DNA of 64,000 bases, from contig CALZZE010000003.1 of assembly GCA_945830575.1 (NCBI GenBank), positions 62,001-126,000 on the forward strand, read 5' to 3'. Positions 43,439 to 51,742 of the stretch are shown one piece after another. Both the position numbers and the translations under genes were made by a program. Each line of letters starts with the position of its first letter. Within the stretch, counting starts at the first letter, position 1. The notes beneath the pieces were generated by a model, which searched no databases, was not told the DNA's origin, and saw nothing but the letters and a program-made list of their open reading frames with translations. This DNA comes from an uncultured Subdoligranulum sp. Its GTDB lineage: Bacteria; Bacillota; Clostridia; Oscillospirales; Ruminococcaceae.

Positions 43439-45010
43439 ATGAAAGAGTGGCTGAAAGACGCAGTTTTCTACGAAATTTATCCTCAATCCTTTTACGATAC
43501 CAACGGCGATGGCATCGGTGACATCCCCGGCATCATTGAAAAGCTGGACTATATCAAGGAGCTGGGCTGCAACGCACTGTGGATCAACCCCTGCTTTGAT
43601 TCCCCCTTCAAGGATGCGGGCTACGATGTGCGGGACTACAAAAAGGTGGCGCCCCGCTACGGCACCAACGAGGATCTGGTCCGCCTGTTTGACACGGCGC
43701 ATGAAAAGGGCATCCGGGTGCTGCTGGATCTGGTGCCCGGCCACACCAGCGAGGAGCATGAGTGGTTCAAGGCCAGCTGCCAGCCGGAGCACAACGAGTA
43801 TTCCGATCGGTTTATCTGGACCAACTCCTGCTTTACTTGGGGGGGCGGGATGCCCTTCATTGGCGGTGAGACCGAGCGCAACGGCACCTACATTCTGAAC
43901 TTTTTCAAATGCCAGCCCGCGCTGAACTACGGCTACGGCACCTGCCGGGAACCCTGGCAGCAGCCCACTGATGCCCCCGGCCCCCGCGCCACCGTGGAGG
44001 CCATCAAGGATGTGATGCGGTTCTGGCTGGACAAAGGCTGCGATGGTTTCCGGGTGGATATGGCGGCCAGCCTTGTGAAAAACGATACCAAGGACAAAAA
44101 ATACACCTGCGCCATCTGGCGGGAAATCGCCGCCATGCTGGCCGAGGAATACCCCGAAGCCGCCATGGTCTCGGAGTGGAACGAGCCGAAGCTGAGCCTG
44201 AAAAACGGCTTTGACATGGACTTTATGCTGGAGCATCCCAATTCCGGCTACAGCTGGCTGATGCGCAACTATGACGGCGCCACCGATTCCGACCCCCACA
44301 ACATCGGCAACTGCTATTTCTGCGCCGATTCCGATGTGGGCATTGCCAAATTTCTGGACCACTGGCTGCCGCTCTACAAGGCCACCCGCAAGGACGGCCT
44401 GTACTGCCCCATCACCTGCAACCATGACACCATCCGGCCTTCCGCGGGCCTGACGGTGGACGAACTGAAGCTGGCCTACGCCATGCTGTTCACGCTGCCC
44501 GGCGCGCCGTTCCTGTATTACGGTGACGAGATCGGCATGCGCTACCTGCCGCTGCCCACCAAGGAGGGCGGCTACTTCCGCACCGGCTCCCGCACGCCCA
44601 TGCAGTGGAAGAAGGGAAAAAATCTGGGCTTTTCCAAAGCAAAGGCGGACAAGCTGTACCTGCCGGTGGACCCCGCGCCGGACGCCCCCACCGTGGCCGC
44701 GCAGGAGAAGGACCCGGACAGCCTTTTGAACACCGTCAAATCGCTGCTGGCGCTGCGCCATGCCCGCGCCGACCTGCACGCCGACGCGCCTTTTAAGGTA
44801 CTGTATGCCGCCGACCCGGAAACCGACGGCCAGCGTCCCTTTGCCTACAAGCGGGGCAAGCTGGTCTGCGCGGTGAACCCGGCGCTGGACGAGGCCGCTC
44901 TGCCGCTGAACCTGCGCAAGGGACTGAAGCCCCTGTTTGCGCTGGGGGGCGGCGGCATCAAGGACGGCACGCTGTATCTGGGCGCCCAAAGCTTTGTCAT
45001 TCTCGGCTGA
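43439..45010 (+). CDS. GH13 alpha-glucosidase/amylase-family enzyme
   Basis: This 523-residue GH13 protein has catalytic residues in place: nucleophile Asp207 in GFRVDMAAS, acid/base Glu246 in VSEWNEP and Asp330 in CNHDTIRP. The start WLKDAVFYEIYPQSFYDTNGDGIGDI and GCNALWINPCFDSPFKDAGYDV place it with the oligo-1,6-glucosidase / trehalose-synthase-like group. No signal peptide is present, so it acts on imported oligosaccharides. A short C-terminal beta domain follows. ATG 43439 is 8 bases after AAAGGAG. It is monocistronic, with a palindromic operator at its promoter. Exact linkage specificity is not predictable. Confidence 0.9.
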   Translation: MKEWLKDAVFYEIYPQSFYDTNGDGIGDIPGIIEKLDYIKELGCNALWINPCFDSPFKDAGYDVRDYKKVAPRYGTNEDLVRLFDTAHEKGIRVLLDLVPGHTSEEHEWFKASCQPEHNEYSDRFIWTNSCFTWGGGMPFIGGETERNGTYILNFFKCQPALNYGYGTCREPWQQPTDAPGPRATVEAIKDVMRFWLDKGCDGFRVDMAASLVKNDTKDKKYTCAIWREIAAMLAEEYPEAAMVSEWNEPKLSLKNGFDMDFMLEHPNSGYSWLMRNYDGATDSDPHNIGNCYFCADSDVGIAKFLDHWLPLYKATRKDGLYCPITCNHDTIRPSAGLTVDELKLAYAMLFTLPGAPFLYYGDEIGMRYLPLPTKEGGYFRTGSRTPMQWKKGKNLGFSKAKADKLYLPVDPAPDAPTVAAQEKDPDSLLNTVKSLLALRHARADLHADAPFKVLYAADPETDGQRPFAYKRGKLVCAVNPALDEAALPLNLRKGLKPLFALGGGGIKDGTLYLGAQSFVILG

Positions 45011-45022
45011 TGTGTGCAAGCT

Positions 45023-45056
45023 GCCCGCCCCGGAGCCTTCCGGGGCGGGCATTTTG
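45023..45056 (+). terminator. Terminator after the GH13 gene
   Basis: An 11-bp perfect stem GCCCGCCCCGG/CCGGGGCGGGC has a 6-base loop and is followed by ATTTTG. Confidence 0.8.
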
Positions 45057-45259
45057 TGTGCAAATGGCTATTGACAGCAAAAAGATACTCCATGGCGCGA
45101 AAACTACGCAAAACCGACAAAAAGTTGTTTGATATAACAGTTTATTTTTTGCATAACGGCGAAAAGAGTCTTGCCTTTTTGCATATAATGTTGTAAAATC
45201 ATCATAAGAGAAAAGATTTGTTCCCTCTGTGACAGAACTTGAATGCGGTAGGTGTTCTG

Positions 45260-47767
45260 ATGATGCAAACGCAAAATCCGTATTACCTTGTGGATGACGA
45301 ATATCATATTCTGCAATTTAGTGAGGCGCTGCTGAAATACAGCCCGGAGATGCGGCTGGGGGATGTGTGCTATCAGGCGCTGCACGGGCAAAACGAGCCT
45401 TGTGTGACCTGTCCCATGTTCAACACCCGGGGCAGCTCGGTGTTCCGCTCCCGCCGGAACGGCTGGGTGCAGGTGGATGCCGTGCGCATTGAATGGCCCC
45501 AGATCGGCCCCTGCAACATGCTGCTGCCCAAGGCGGCGGAGGAGGACCGGGCGGTGCTGGAGGCAATGGATCCCAAGACCCGGGAAATCATCAACCATGT
45601 CACGGGCCTGTACACCGAGACCATGTTTCTGCGCACCGTGGCCGGCAGGATCAAGACCATTCAGGGAAACTGGGTCGTTATGGTCAGCGACATAGAGCAT
45701 TTCAAGCTGTTCAACCAGTGGTTCGGCGCAGAGGAAGGGGATCGGTTCCTGCGCACCTACGCCGATACGCTCATGGAGCTGGTTCACGAATATGACGCGG
45801 TGGCGGGCTATTTTGGCAACGATGACTTTGCGCTGCTGCTGCCCGGCAGCCCGGAAACGGTGGAGGATGCCCAGAGACGGCTCACCGCCTGTGTGCGCCG
45901 GTTCAGCGAGGACGTGGGCTTTGCGCCCACCTTCGGCATTTTCCCCATCACAGACCGCACCGTCCCCATCCGCACCATGTATGACTGCGCGCTGGAGGCG
46001 ATGCGCACCGTCAAAAACAACTACATGAACCGTGTGGGCTGGTATGACTCCGCCAAGGTGCATCAGGCGGAGGCAGACCACGTGCTGCTCTCCGAGGTGC
46101 AGCATGGTCTGGAAAACAACGAGTTCTGTGTCTATGTGCAGCCGCAGGTCAACATGCTCACCGGCAAGCTGGTGGGCTGTGAGGCGCTTGTCCGCTGGCG
46201 GCATCCCACCCGGGGCATCGTCTCGCCGGGAGAGTTCATCCCGCTGCTGGAACGCAACGGCTTTATCACCAAGCTGGACGCCTACATCTGGAACCATGTG
46301 GCCAAAGGGCTGCGTCTGGCGCTGGACATGGGCCGGCAGCCCCTTCCCATCTCGGTGAACGTGTCCCGCATGGATATGTATTCCATCGATGTGGTGGGAT
46401 TTTTTGAAAATCTTCTCAAAACCTACGACCTGCCGCCCCGCCTGCTGGAGGTGGAGATCACCGAGACCGCCTACATGTGCGATGCGGACCGCATGGCCGA
46501 GACCATCGATGGCCTGCACCGGCTGGGCCTGACCATCCTGATGGATGATTTCGGCAGCGGCTATTCCAGCCTGAACATGCTGCGGGAAATCCCCGTGGAC
46601 ATCATCAAGCTGGACATGAAGTTCTTGCAGATGAGCCAGGGAACCCGCCGCCGCGGCGTGGGGATTCTGGAATCCATTGTCAACATGGCCCACATGCTGG
46701 GCATCAGTCTCATCGCCGAGGGTGTGGAGACCGCCGAACAGAAACGGCTGCTGCTGGAGATGAACTGCCAGTACGCACAGGGCTACTATTTTTACCGTCC
46801 CATGCCGGTAACCGAGATGCAGAAAATCATTGCCCAGCCGGAGCTGCTGGACCTGCGGGGCATTCAGGGCTACGCTATCCAGCGTCTGGACATCCATGCG
46901 CTGCTCAAGGAGCGGGACAGCGGCGGCACCATGCTCAACAACGTGGTGGGTGCGCTGGTTCTGTATCGTCTGCACGGCGACACCGTCACCATCGAGCAGG
47001 TGAACGACAACTATTTCTGTGTCACTGCCACCGATATGGGCGAGGTGGAACGGCTCCGCAAGGACGCCACCATCAACATTCCCGAGGAGGAGCGGGGCGC
47101 CTTTCTGGCCGCCATGCGGCAGGCCTGTCAGGAGCCGACCCGGGGCGCTGAGCTGGATTTCCGCCGGATGGGGGCGGACGGACAGTGGCGGTATCTGCAT
47201 CTGCGGGTGTTTTTCCTGCGCAACCAGGACGGGGACGATATCCTGTACGGTGTCATCGACCGCAACCGCACCATGCCCATCCCGCAGCCGCCGCAGCAGC
47301 TGCCGCCGGTGCAGCCGCCGCCCATCGAGGAGGAGGAGACCCGGCCGGCCTCGGCGCAGGGAGATGCGCCGGACTGGTTCACCGAGCTGCGGGACTGCCT
47401 GCCCATGGACCTTATCATGTTCACCTTTGACGCGCCTGACGCCACGCCGCGGGTGCAGGTGCTGGCCACCGGTCTGCATGGCAACAGCCAGAGCGAGGAC
47501 AACCAGAAAATGCGCAGCATGCTGCAAAGCGGCCAGTACAAAAACCATATCGGCCAACAGCAGCGGGACGCTCTGGTGGAGCAGATGCTTGGCGCTGTGA
47601 AGGAAATGAAGGACTTCACCACCTGCCTGCACGTGGAAAATGACCCGGGCGGCCCGCAGGACATTCACCTGAGCCTGCGGGTGCGGGAACACGCCAACGG
47701 CCAGCGGGTGGCCCTGTGCAGCTGTACACGCTGCCCCGGCGGCTGTCTGGAAACGCATCAGGGATAA
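45260..47767 (+). CDS. PAS-GGDEF(degenerate)-EAL protein, likely cyclic-di-GMP phosphodiesterase
   Basis: About 835 residues. An N-terminal PAS-like domain carries a cysteine cluster (CYQALHGQNEPCVTCP). A GGDEF domain follows with GNDDF at residues 186-190 in place of GGDEF, so it is probably not a cyclase. The EAL domain starts at Glu308 and keeps EAL, EITET, DDFGSGYSS, the KLDMKFL lysine, and EGVET; it should be active against c-di-GMP. A further PAS-like part and a Pro-rich linker lead to an unassigned C-terminus. No transmembrane helix is visible. The start is uncertain: ATG 45260, ATG 45263 or TTG 45239, none with a strong ribosome site. A TATAAT lies at 45184-45189. Confidence 0.88.
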   Translation: MMQTQNPYYLVDDEYHILQFSEALLKYSPEMRLGDVCYQALHGQNEPCVTCPMFNTRGSSVFRSRRNGWVQVDAVRIEWPQIGPCNMLLPKAAEEDRAVLEAMDPKTREIINHVTGLYTETMFLRTVAGRIKTIQGNWVVMVSDIEHFKLFNQWFGAEEGDRFLRTYADTLMELVHEYDAVAGYFGNDDFALLLPGSPETVEDAQRRLTACVRRFSEDVGFAPTFGIFPITDRTVPIRTMYDCALEAMRTVKNNYMNRVGWYDSAKVHQAEADHVLLSEVQHGLENNEFCVYVQPQVNMLTGKLVGCEALVRWRHPTRGIVSPGEFIPLLERNGFITKLDAYIWNHVAKGLRLALDMGRQPLPISVNVSRMDMYSIDVVGFFENLLKTYDLPPRLLEVEITETAYMCDADRMAETIDGLHRLGLTILMDDFGSGYSSLNMLREIPVDIIKLDMKFLQMSQGTRRRGVGILESIVNMAHMLGISLIAEGVETAEQKRLLLEMNCQYAQGYYFYRPMPVTEMQKIIAQPELLDLRGIQGYAIQRLDIHALLKERDSGGTMLNNVVGALVLYRLHGDTVTIEQVNDNYFCVTATDMGEVERLRKDATINIPEEERGAFLAAMRQACQEPTRGAELDFRRMGADGQWRYLHLRVFFLRNQDGDDILYGVIDRNRTMPIPQPPQQLPPVQPPPIEEEETRPASAQGDAPDWFTELRDCLPMDLIMFTFDAPDATPRVQVLATGLHGNSQSEDNQKMRSMLQSGQYKNHIGQQQRDALVEQMLGAVKEMKDFTTCLHVENDPGGPQDIHLSLRVREHANGQRVALCSCTRCPGGCLETHQG

Positions 47768-47774
47768 CCATTGG

Positions 47775-47804
47775 TACACCGGCCCCATGGCCGGTGTGCT
47801 TTTT
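47775..47804 (+). terminator. Terminator after the EAL gene
   Basis: A 9-bp perfect stem ACACCGGCC/GGCCGGTGT has a CCAT loop and is followed by GCTTTTTT. Confidence 0.9.
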
Positions 47805-47843
47805 TGAGGCAAACAGCTCCACGCCCTTGCATCCGGCGCAAAA

Positions 47844-47899
47844 ATATGGTATCATAATTGGTATTATAGCCGAGCGCGAGCCGGCATAAAATACCATAT
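47844..47899 (+). other. Stem-loop upstream of the CNNM gene
   Basis: ATATGGTAT (47844-47852) and ATACCATAT (47891-47899) form a perfect 9-bp inverted repeat enclosing a smaller GCCG/CGGC hairpin, ending 11 bases before the TTG start. It may shape the mRNA leader or be an operator; the -10 (TATCAT or TATTAT) would lie within it. Confidence 0.4.
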
Positions 47900-47910
47900 A
47901 GAAAGCTGAG

Positions 47911-49203
47911 TTGATTCACTCCTTCATGGACGACGGCAGTAGTACCTTTATGATCGTGATGCTGGTGATTTTGGTGGCTTTGTCCGCCTTTTTCTCCGCA
48001 TCAGAAACCGCCTATTCCTCTCTCAACCAGATCCGCCTGAAAAGCCGGGCGGATTCCGGCGACGAGGAGGCCAAACAGGTGTTGGCGCTCTCCAAGCGCT
48101 ACGACAACCTGTTGTCCACCATCCTTATCGGCAACAACATTGTCAACATTTCCATGTCCTCTCTCAGCACGGTGCTGTTTATCCGGCTGTGCGGCGGGCA
48201 GTATGGCCCCACGGTGTCCACTGTGGTCATCACGGTGCTGGTGCTGATTTTTGGCGAGATCACCCCCAAGAGCCTCGCCAAGGAAATGCCGGAAAAATTC
48301 GCGGTTATCAGCGCGCCCATCCTCAATGTACTCATCACCCTGTTCACTCCGCTGAACTTCCTGTTCAGCTGCTGGAAAAAGCTGCTCAGCCGCTTCTTCC
48401 ACAGCAGCGAGAACGATGTGGTCACCGACGCCGAGCTGCTCACCATGGTGGGCGAGGCGGAAAATGACGGCGAACTCACCGACCGGGAAAGCGAGCTGAT
48501 CCGCTCCGCCATCGAATTTGATGATGTGGAAGTGGAGGAAGTGCTGACCCCCCGTGTGGATGTGGTGGCGGTGGCCGACGACATTTCGCTGGACGAACTG
48601 GCCAACGCCTTTGCCGAGAGCGGCTACTCCCGCCTGCCGGTGTATCACGAGACAATCGACAACATCATCGGCGTGGTGCATGAGAAGGACTTGTACGCCG
48701 CCATGCGCAAGGGGGACGCCCGAATGGAGGACCTCATCGGCTCCACCATGTACACCACAGGCTCTACACAAATTTCCGCGCTGCTGCGCACCTTGCGGGA
48801 ACAGCAGCATCATCTGGCGGTGGTGGTGGACGAATACGGCGGCACCGAGGGCATCGTGACGCTGGAGGACATCATCGAGGAACTGGTGGGCGAGATCTGG
48901 GACGAACACGACGAGGCGGTGGAGGAATTCCGGCCGCAGTCCAATGGCAGCTGGCTCATTTCCGGCTCCGCCAACATGAATGATCTGTATGAAAAATTGT
49001 CGCTGCCGGAGGACGGGGAGATCGACTCCATCACCGTCAGCGGTATGGTGCAGGAGCGTATCTGCCGCCTGCCCAAGGTGGGCGACCATTTCACGCTGGG
49101 ACGCTACGAGGGCGTTGTCACCAAGACCGCCCACCGCCGCGTTCTGGAGGTGAGCATGCGGGAGGCTCCCGCGGAACTTCCCGCCAAGACCCGAAATCAC
49201 TAA
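47911..49203 (+). CDS. CNNM/CorC (HlyC)-family membrane protein with CBS pair
   Basis: This 430-residue protein has a DUF21/CNNM membrane domain of about four helices (MIVMLVILVALSAFFSASETAYSSLN, with SASETA typical). A CBS pair follows (EVLTPRVDVVAVADDISLDELANAF ... YSRLPVYHETIDNIIGVVHEKDL and VVDEYGGTEGIVTLEDIIEELVGEI), then a C-terminal CorC_HlyC domain. Relatives act in Mg2+ or Na+/Mg2+ transport; older annotation as hemolysin is not supported. The start is either TTG 47911 or ATG 47926; neither has a clear ribosome site. Confidence 0.92.
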   Translation: MIHSFMDDGSSTFMIVMLVILVALSAFFSASETAYSSLNQIRLKSRADSGDEEAKQVLALSKRYDNLLSTILIGNNIVNISMSSLSTVLFIRLCGGQYGPTVSTVVITVLVLIFGEITPKSLAKEMPEKFAVISAPILNVLITLFTPLNFLFSCWKKLLSRFFHSSENDVVTDAELLTMVGEAENDGELTDRESELIRSAIEFDDVEVEEVLTPRVDVVAVADDISLDELANAFAESGYSRLPVYHETIDNIIGVVHEKDLYAAMRKGDARMEDLIGSTMYTTGSTQISALLRTLREQQHHLAVVVDEYGGTEGIVTLEDIIEELVGEIWDEHDEAVEEFRPQSNGSWLISGSANMNDLYEKLSLPEDGEIDSITVSGMVQERICRLPKVGDHFTLGRYEGVVTKTAHRRVLEVSMREAPAELPAKTRNH

Positions 49204-49210
49204 CAACCAA

Positions 49211-49237
49211 AACGGCGCTCCGTCAGGGAGCGCCGTT
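49211..49237. terminator. Convergent terminator after the CNNM gene and the methyltransferase gene
   Basis: An 11-bp stem AACGGCGCTCC/GGAGCGCCGTT has a GTCAG loop. A TTTT run follows on the minus strand. Confidence 0.7.
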
Positions 49238-49912
49238 GCTTGTTGTATCAGGGCCATATTGTGCCAGACCGGAATCCGGCAGAATGTCCGGCTCCCACCG
49301 CAGGCCGGGACGGCGGGCCTTCTGCGCCTCCACCAGAAACAGCCAAGGGGCAGCGTCCGGGCGGTTTTTCACCATGGCGGCCCGCTTGGGTTCCAGCCGG
49401 TGCGCCCGCAGCGTGCAGAACACTTCCGCCATCTGGTCGGGGCGGTGGCACAGCACCAGCTTGCCCCCGTCCCGCAGTGCGCGGGCGGCACAGGCGGCCA
49501 CATCCTCCAGCGTGCAGCTGCCGGTATGGCGGGCGGCGGCGCGGCGCGGGTCGGGGCTGGCCAGACCGCCGGTAAAATAGGGCGGATTGCAGGCGGCAAA
49601 ATCATACTGCGCCCGCTCCGGCCCCGACAGGCAGAACTGCCGCACATCGCCGCATACCGCCTGAATGTGCGTGATCTCTGTTTTGGCGCACAGCGCACTG
49701 GCGGCGGGGTCAATTTCCAGCGCTGTGCAGGGGCCGCGGTGACCCTCGTCATGCCAGACCAGCGCCACAATGCCGCAGCCGCTGCACAGGTCAAGCGCCC
49801 GGTCCATGGGCTTGGGCCGGGCAAACCGGGCCAGCAGCAGCGCGTCGCTGCCAAAGGACGCGCCGAGTGCGGTGTACACGGCGGTACCGCCGCCCAGAAT
49901 CTCCACGCCCAT
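49223..49912 (-). CDS. tRNA1(Val) N6-adenine methyltransferase-like protein
   Basis: This 229-residue Rossmann methyltransferase has a SAM motif I ALDLCSGCGIVALVW, an acidic strand ALEIDP, and the N6-amino catalytic motif FAACNPPYF (N-P-P-Y), as in TrmN6/YfiC. GASFGSDALLLARF precedes motif I, as in that family. ATG 49912 shares one base with the stop of the glycosyltransferase gene (TGATG), so the two are coupled. It most likely modifies A37 of a tRNA; other N6-adenine targets remain possible. Confidence 0.8.
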   Translation of the reverse strand: MGVEILGGGTAVYTALGASFGSDALLLARFARPKPMDRALDLCSGCGIVALVWHDEGHRGPCTALEIDPAASALCAKTEITHIQAVCGDVRQFCLSGPERAQYDFAACNPPYFTGGLASPDPRRAAARHTGSCTLEDVAACAARALRDGGKLVLCHRPDQMAEVFCTLRAHRLEPKRAAMVKNRPDAAPWLFLVEAQKARRPGLRWEPDILPDSGLAQYGPDTTSNGAP

Positions 49913-50856
49913 CAGCGCAGCCCCAGCCGGGCCAGCAGTCCCTTGGGCTTGCTGGCCTGCGACAGATAGTATTTCAAATCGTTCTCGTAGTTGGTGCCCC
50001 AGCAGCTTCGGTTGCGGCGCAGCGCAGGATTTTGGAAAATGCTTTCCAGAAAGTCCGCGCACAGACTGTCATCCACATACTGCTCCGCCCGGCAGCCGGG
50101 GCGCAGGATGGGGGCGCGGCAGATGGCAAGATACCGATCCCGGTCAGCGTCCAGCGCGTCCAGCGCGGCGATGAGGGCCGCGTCATCCGGGTAGGCGTCC
50201 GCCCACACGAAGGCGTCCGGGTTGAACTCCCCAAGAATCGCCGGGTCGCCCCAGTACACCGGCACACACCCGGCGGCAAAGGCGTCCACGATTTTTTCGG
50301 TGCAGTAGCCGGGGGTAGAACTGTTTTCAAAGGCGATGTTGAACCGGCTTTGGGCCAGAAACGCCTGCTTGTCCGCCACCGGGCCGCCCACATTGTTGCG
50401 GTACTGCCCGCCGCTGGCCACCGGACGGTGACGGTTCAGCGCCTCAAAAAAGGCGTTGCGCCGCTGGGAAAAATCGTTGCTCACCACAAAGCTGCAAAAC
50501 TGCGGCCGTTCGGTAAAGGCGGATTCCGGCAGCGTGTGCTTTTGCAGCGCCGGAGCCCAGGTGTCCCGCATGGCGTACAGCGGCAGGCGCAGATAGCGCC
50601 CGTCGTAGTCCAGCAGCGGGAACCCCATGGCGTAATCGTACAGGTTCAGGTCGGGCCAGCTGTCCTCGCCGGAAAACTGGATGCGCACACAGTCATACTG
50701 CAAAAACGTATGGCCGAAGGTGCCGCACACAACAAAATCCGGGGCGGAGGACTGGTCGATCTGCCAGCCCCGCCGTTCCAGCGCCCGGGTAAAGTAGTTG
50801 TCGCGGGCGTCCCAGTCGGGGGCAAGGTCGCAAAAGCGCAGCTTGACGGTGGGCAT
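49912..50856 (-). CDS. GT10-family (alpha-1,3/4-fucosyltransferase-like) glycosyltransferase
   Basis: This 314-residue protein matches GT10 fucosyltransferases at the nucleotide-sugar block FNIAFENSSTPGYCTEKIVDAF and the following GCVPVYWGDP. An N-terminal VRIQFSGED segment is also shared. Bacterial members use GDP-fucose to decorate surface glycans, and some build Lewis-type antigens. No fucose-synthesis gene or polysaccharide gene adjoins it. It sits between the methyltransferase and NUDIX genes, 4 bases after the NUDIX stop. The nucleotide sugar and linkage are inferred from family only. Confidence 0.85.
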   Translation of the reverse strand: MPTVKLRFCDLAPDWDARDNYFTRALERRGWQIDQSSAPDFVVCGTFGHTFLQYDCVRIQFSGEDSWPDLNLYDYAMGFPLLDYDGRYLRLPLYAMRDTWAPALQKHTLPESAFTERPQFCSFVVSNDFSQRRNAFFEALNRHRPVASGGQYRNNVGGPVADKQAFLAQSRFNIAFENSSTPGYCTEKIVDAFAAGCVPVYWGDPAILGEFNPDAFVWADAYPDDAALIAALDALDADRDRYLAICRAPILRPGCRAEQYVDDSLCADFLESIFQNPALRRNRSCWGTNYENDLKYYLSQASKPKGLLARLGLR

Positions 50857-50860
50857 GGCG

Positions 50861-51397
50861 TTACGCCTCCCGCAGACGGGCGTACTTCAGCAGCGCCGCC
50901 GCCGTTTTGCTGTCCCGGATCTCGTCCTTCATTACCATGTCCAGCGCCTTGGCAAAGGGCAGCTTCACCACATCGAGAAACTCCCCCTGGTCCAGATGCT
51001 GGGGCACCGCGTGCAGGCCGCGGGCGGCATACATGTAAATTTTTTCGCTGTCGTAGCCCACTGTGGGATACAGCACGCCCAGATCGATGAACTCATCGGC
51101 GGTGACGCCGCATTCCTCGCTAAGCTCCCGCTTGGCGGCCTCGAAGGGGTCCTCCCCGGCCTCCAGCTTGCCGGCAGGCAGCTCCCAGATCTCCTCCTCC
51201 AGCGCGTAGCGGTACTGGCGCACCAGATACACCTCGTCGCTGTCGGTGACGGCCAGCACGCAGGCGCCGCCGTGGTGATGCACGATCTCCCGATAGCCGG
51301 CGGAGCCGTCCTCCAGCTCCACGGTGTCCACCGTGACGCGGATGACCTTGCCCTCAAAAATCGTGGTGGAATCCAGTGTAGTCTCAATATGTGCCAT
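50861..51397 (-). CDS. NUDIX hydrolase, ADP-ribose pyrophosphatase type
   Basis: This 178-residue protein has a full NUDIX box at residues 76-98 (G-x5-E-x7-REL-x-EE-x-GV). The preceding VYLVRQYRYALEEEIWELPAGKLE segment is typical of ADP-ribose pyrophosphatases, as is the acidic loop after YPTVGYDSEKIYMY. It would split ADP-ribose or related nucleoside diphosphates using Mg2+. ATG 51397 is preceded by AAGGGGGC; the frame extends upstream over the SCIFF promoter and is not used. It is divergent from the SCIFF locus, with promoters sharing a palindrome, and is first of a three-gene group. Confidence 0.92.
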   Translation of the reverse strand: MAHIETTLDSTTIFEGKVIRVTVDTVELEDGSAGYREIVHHHGGACVLAVTDSDEVYLVRQYRYALEEEIWELPAGKLEAGEDPFEAAKRELSEECGVTADEFIDLGVLYPTVGYDSEKIYMYAARGLHAVPQHLDQGEFLDVVKLPFAKALDMVMKDEIRDSKTAAALLKYARLREA

Positions 51398-51427
51398 AAT
51401 AACAGCCCCCTTGTAAACTCTTCTTCT

Positions 51428-51457
51428 ATTGTACGGCGGGCAGGGGCAGAATGTCAA
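51428..51457 (-). promoter_or_regulatory. Promoter of the NUDIX-GT10-methyltransferase group
   Basis: On the minus strand TTGACA (51457-51452) and TACAAT (51433-51428) are 18 bases apart. Confidence 0.75.
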
Positions 51458-51472
51458 GGCACTCCCTTGACA
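51452..51472. promoter_or_regulatory. Palindrome joining the two divergent -35 boxes
   Basis: TGTCAAG-gcactcc-CTTGACA: each 7-base arm contains the -35 TTGACA of one divergent promoter. One bound regulator could control both the SCIFF and the NUDIX transcripts; it may also be only a coincidence of back-to-back consensus boxes. Confidence 0.5.
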
Positions 51473-51495
51473 TTTCCACCGGTTCCGTGTACAAT
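51467..51495 (+). promoter_or_regulatory. Promoter of the SCIFF locus
   Basis: A consensus TTGACA and TACAAT are 17 bases apart, 32 bases before the SCIFF ATG. Confidence 0.85.
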
Positions 51496-51527
51496 AGAAC
51501 CATACTATTAAAAGGGGTGACTGTTTT

Positions 51528-51674
51528 ATGAAGCACATCCAGACTCTCGAGACCCGCGATATGGCGAAGAGCCTGCAGAACGGCGGTTGCGGCGAGTGCC
51601 AGACCTCCTGCCAGAGTGCCTGCAAGACCAGCTGCGGCATTGCCAACCAGCCTTGCGAGAAGAACGAGAAATAA
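51528..51674 (+). CDS. scfA: SCIFF ranthipeptide precursor
   Basis: This is a 48-residue peptide with six cysteines (positions 21, 24, 28, 32, 36, 43). Leader MKHIQTLETRDMAK and core ECQTSCQSACKTSC match the clostridial SCIFF family (six cysteines in forty-five residues). Radical SAM chemistry by the product of the next gene joins Cys sulfur to threonine side-chain carbons in family members; Thr26 and Thr34 lie in the core here. The gene follows a strong promoter and AAAGGGGTG, and a terminator-like hairpin separates it from the maturase gene, which would give more peptide than enzyme mRNA. The mature product's role is unknown in any organism I can recall. Confidence 0.96.
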   Translation: MKHIQTLETRDMAKSLQNGGCGECQTSCQSACKTSCGIANQPCEKNEK

Positions 51675-51693
51675 TTGTTCGCCACTGGCCTGC

Positions 51694-51725
51694 GCCGGAC
51701 GCTGCAAAGCGCTCCGGCCTTTTTT
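51694..51725 (+). terminator. Partial terminator between scfA and scfB
   Basis: An interrupted stem GCCGG-a-CGCT / AGCG-ct-CCGGC with a GCAA loop is followed by six T. Read-through would supply the maturase. Confidence 0.75.
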
Positions 51726-51742
51726 GTGAATAGAGGGATACT

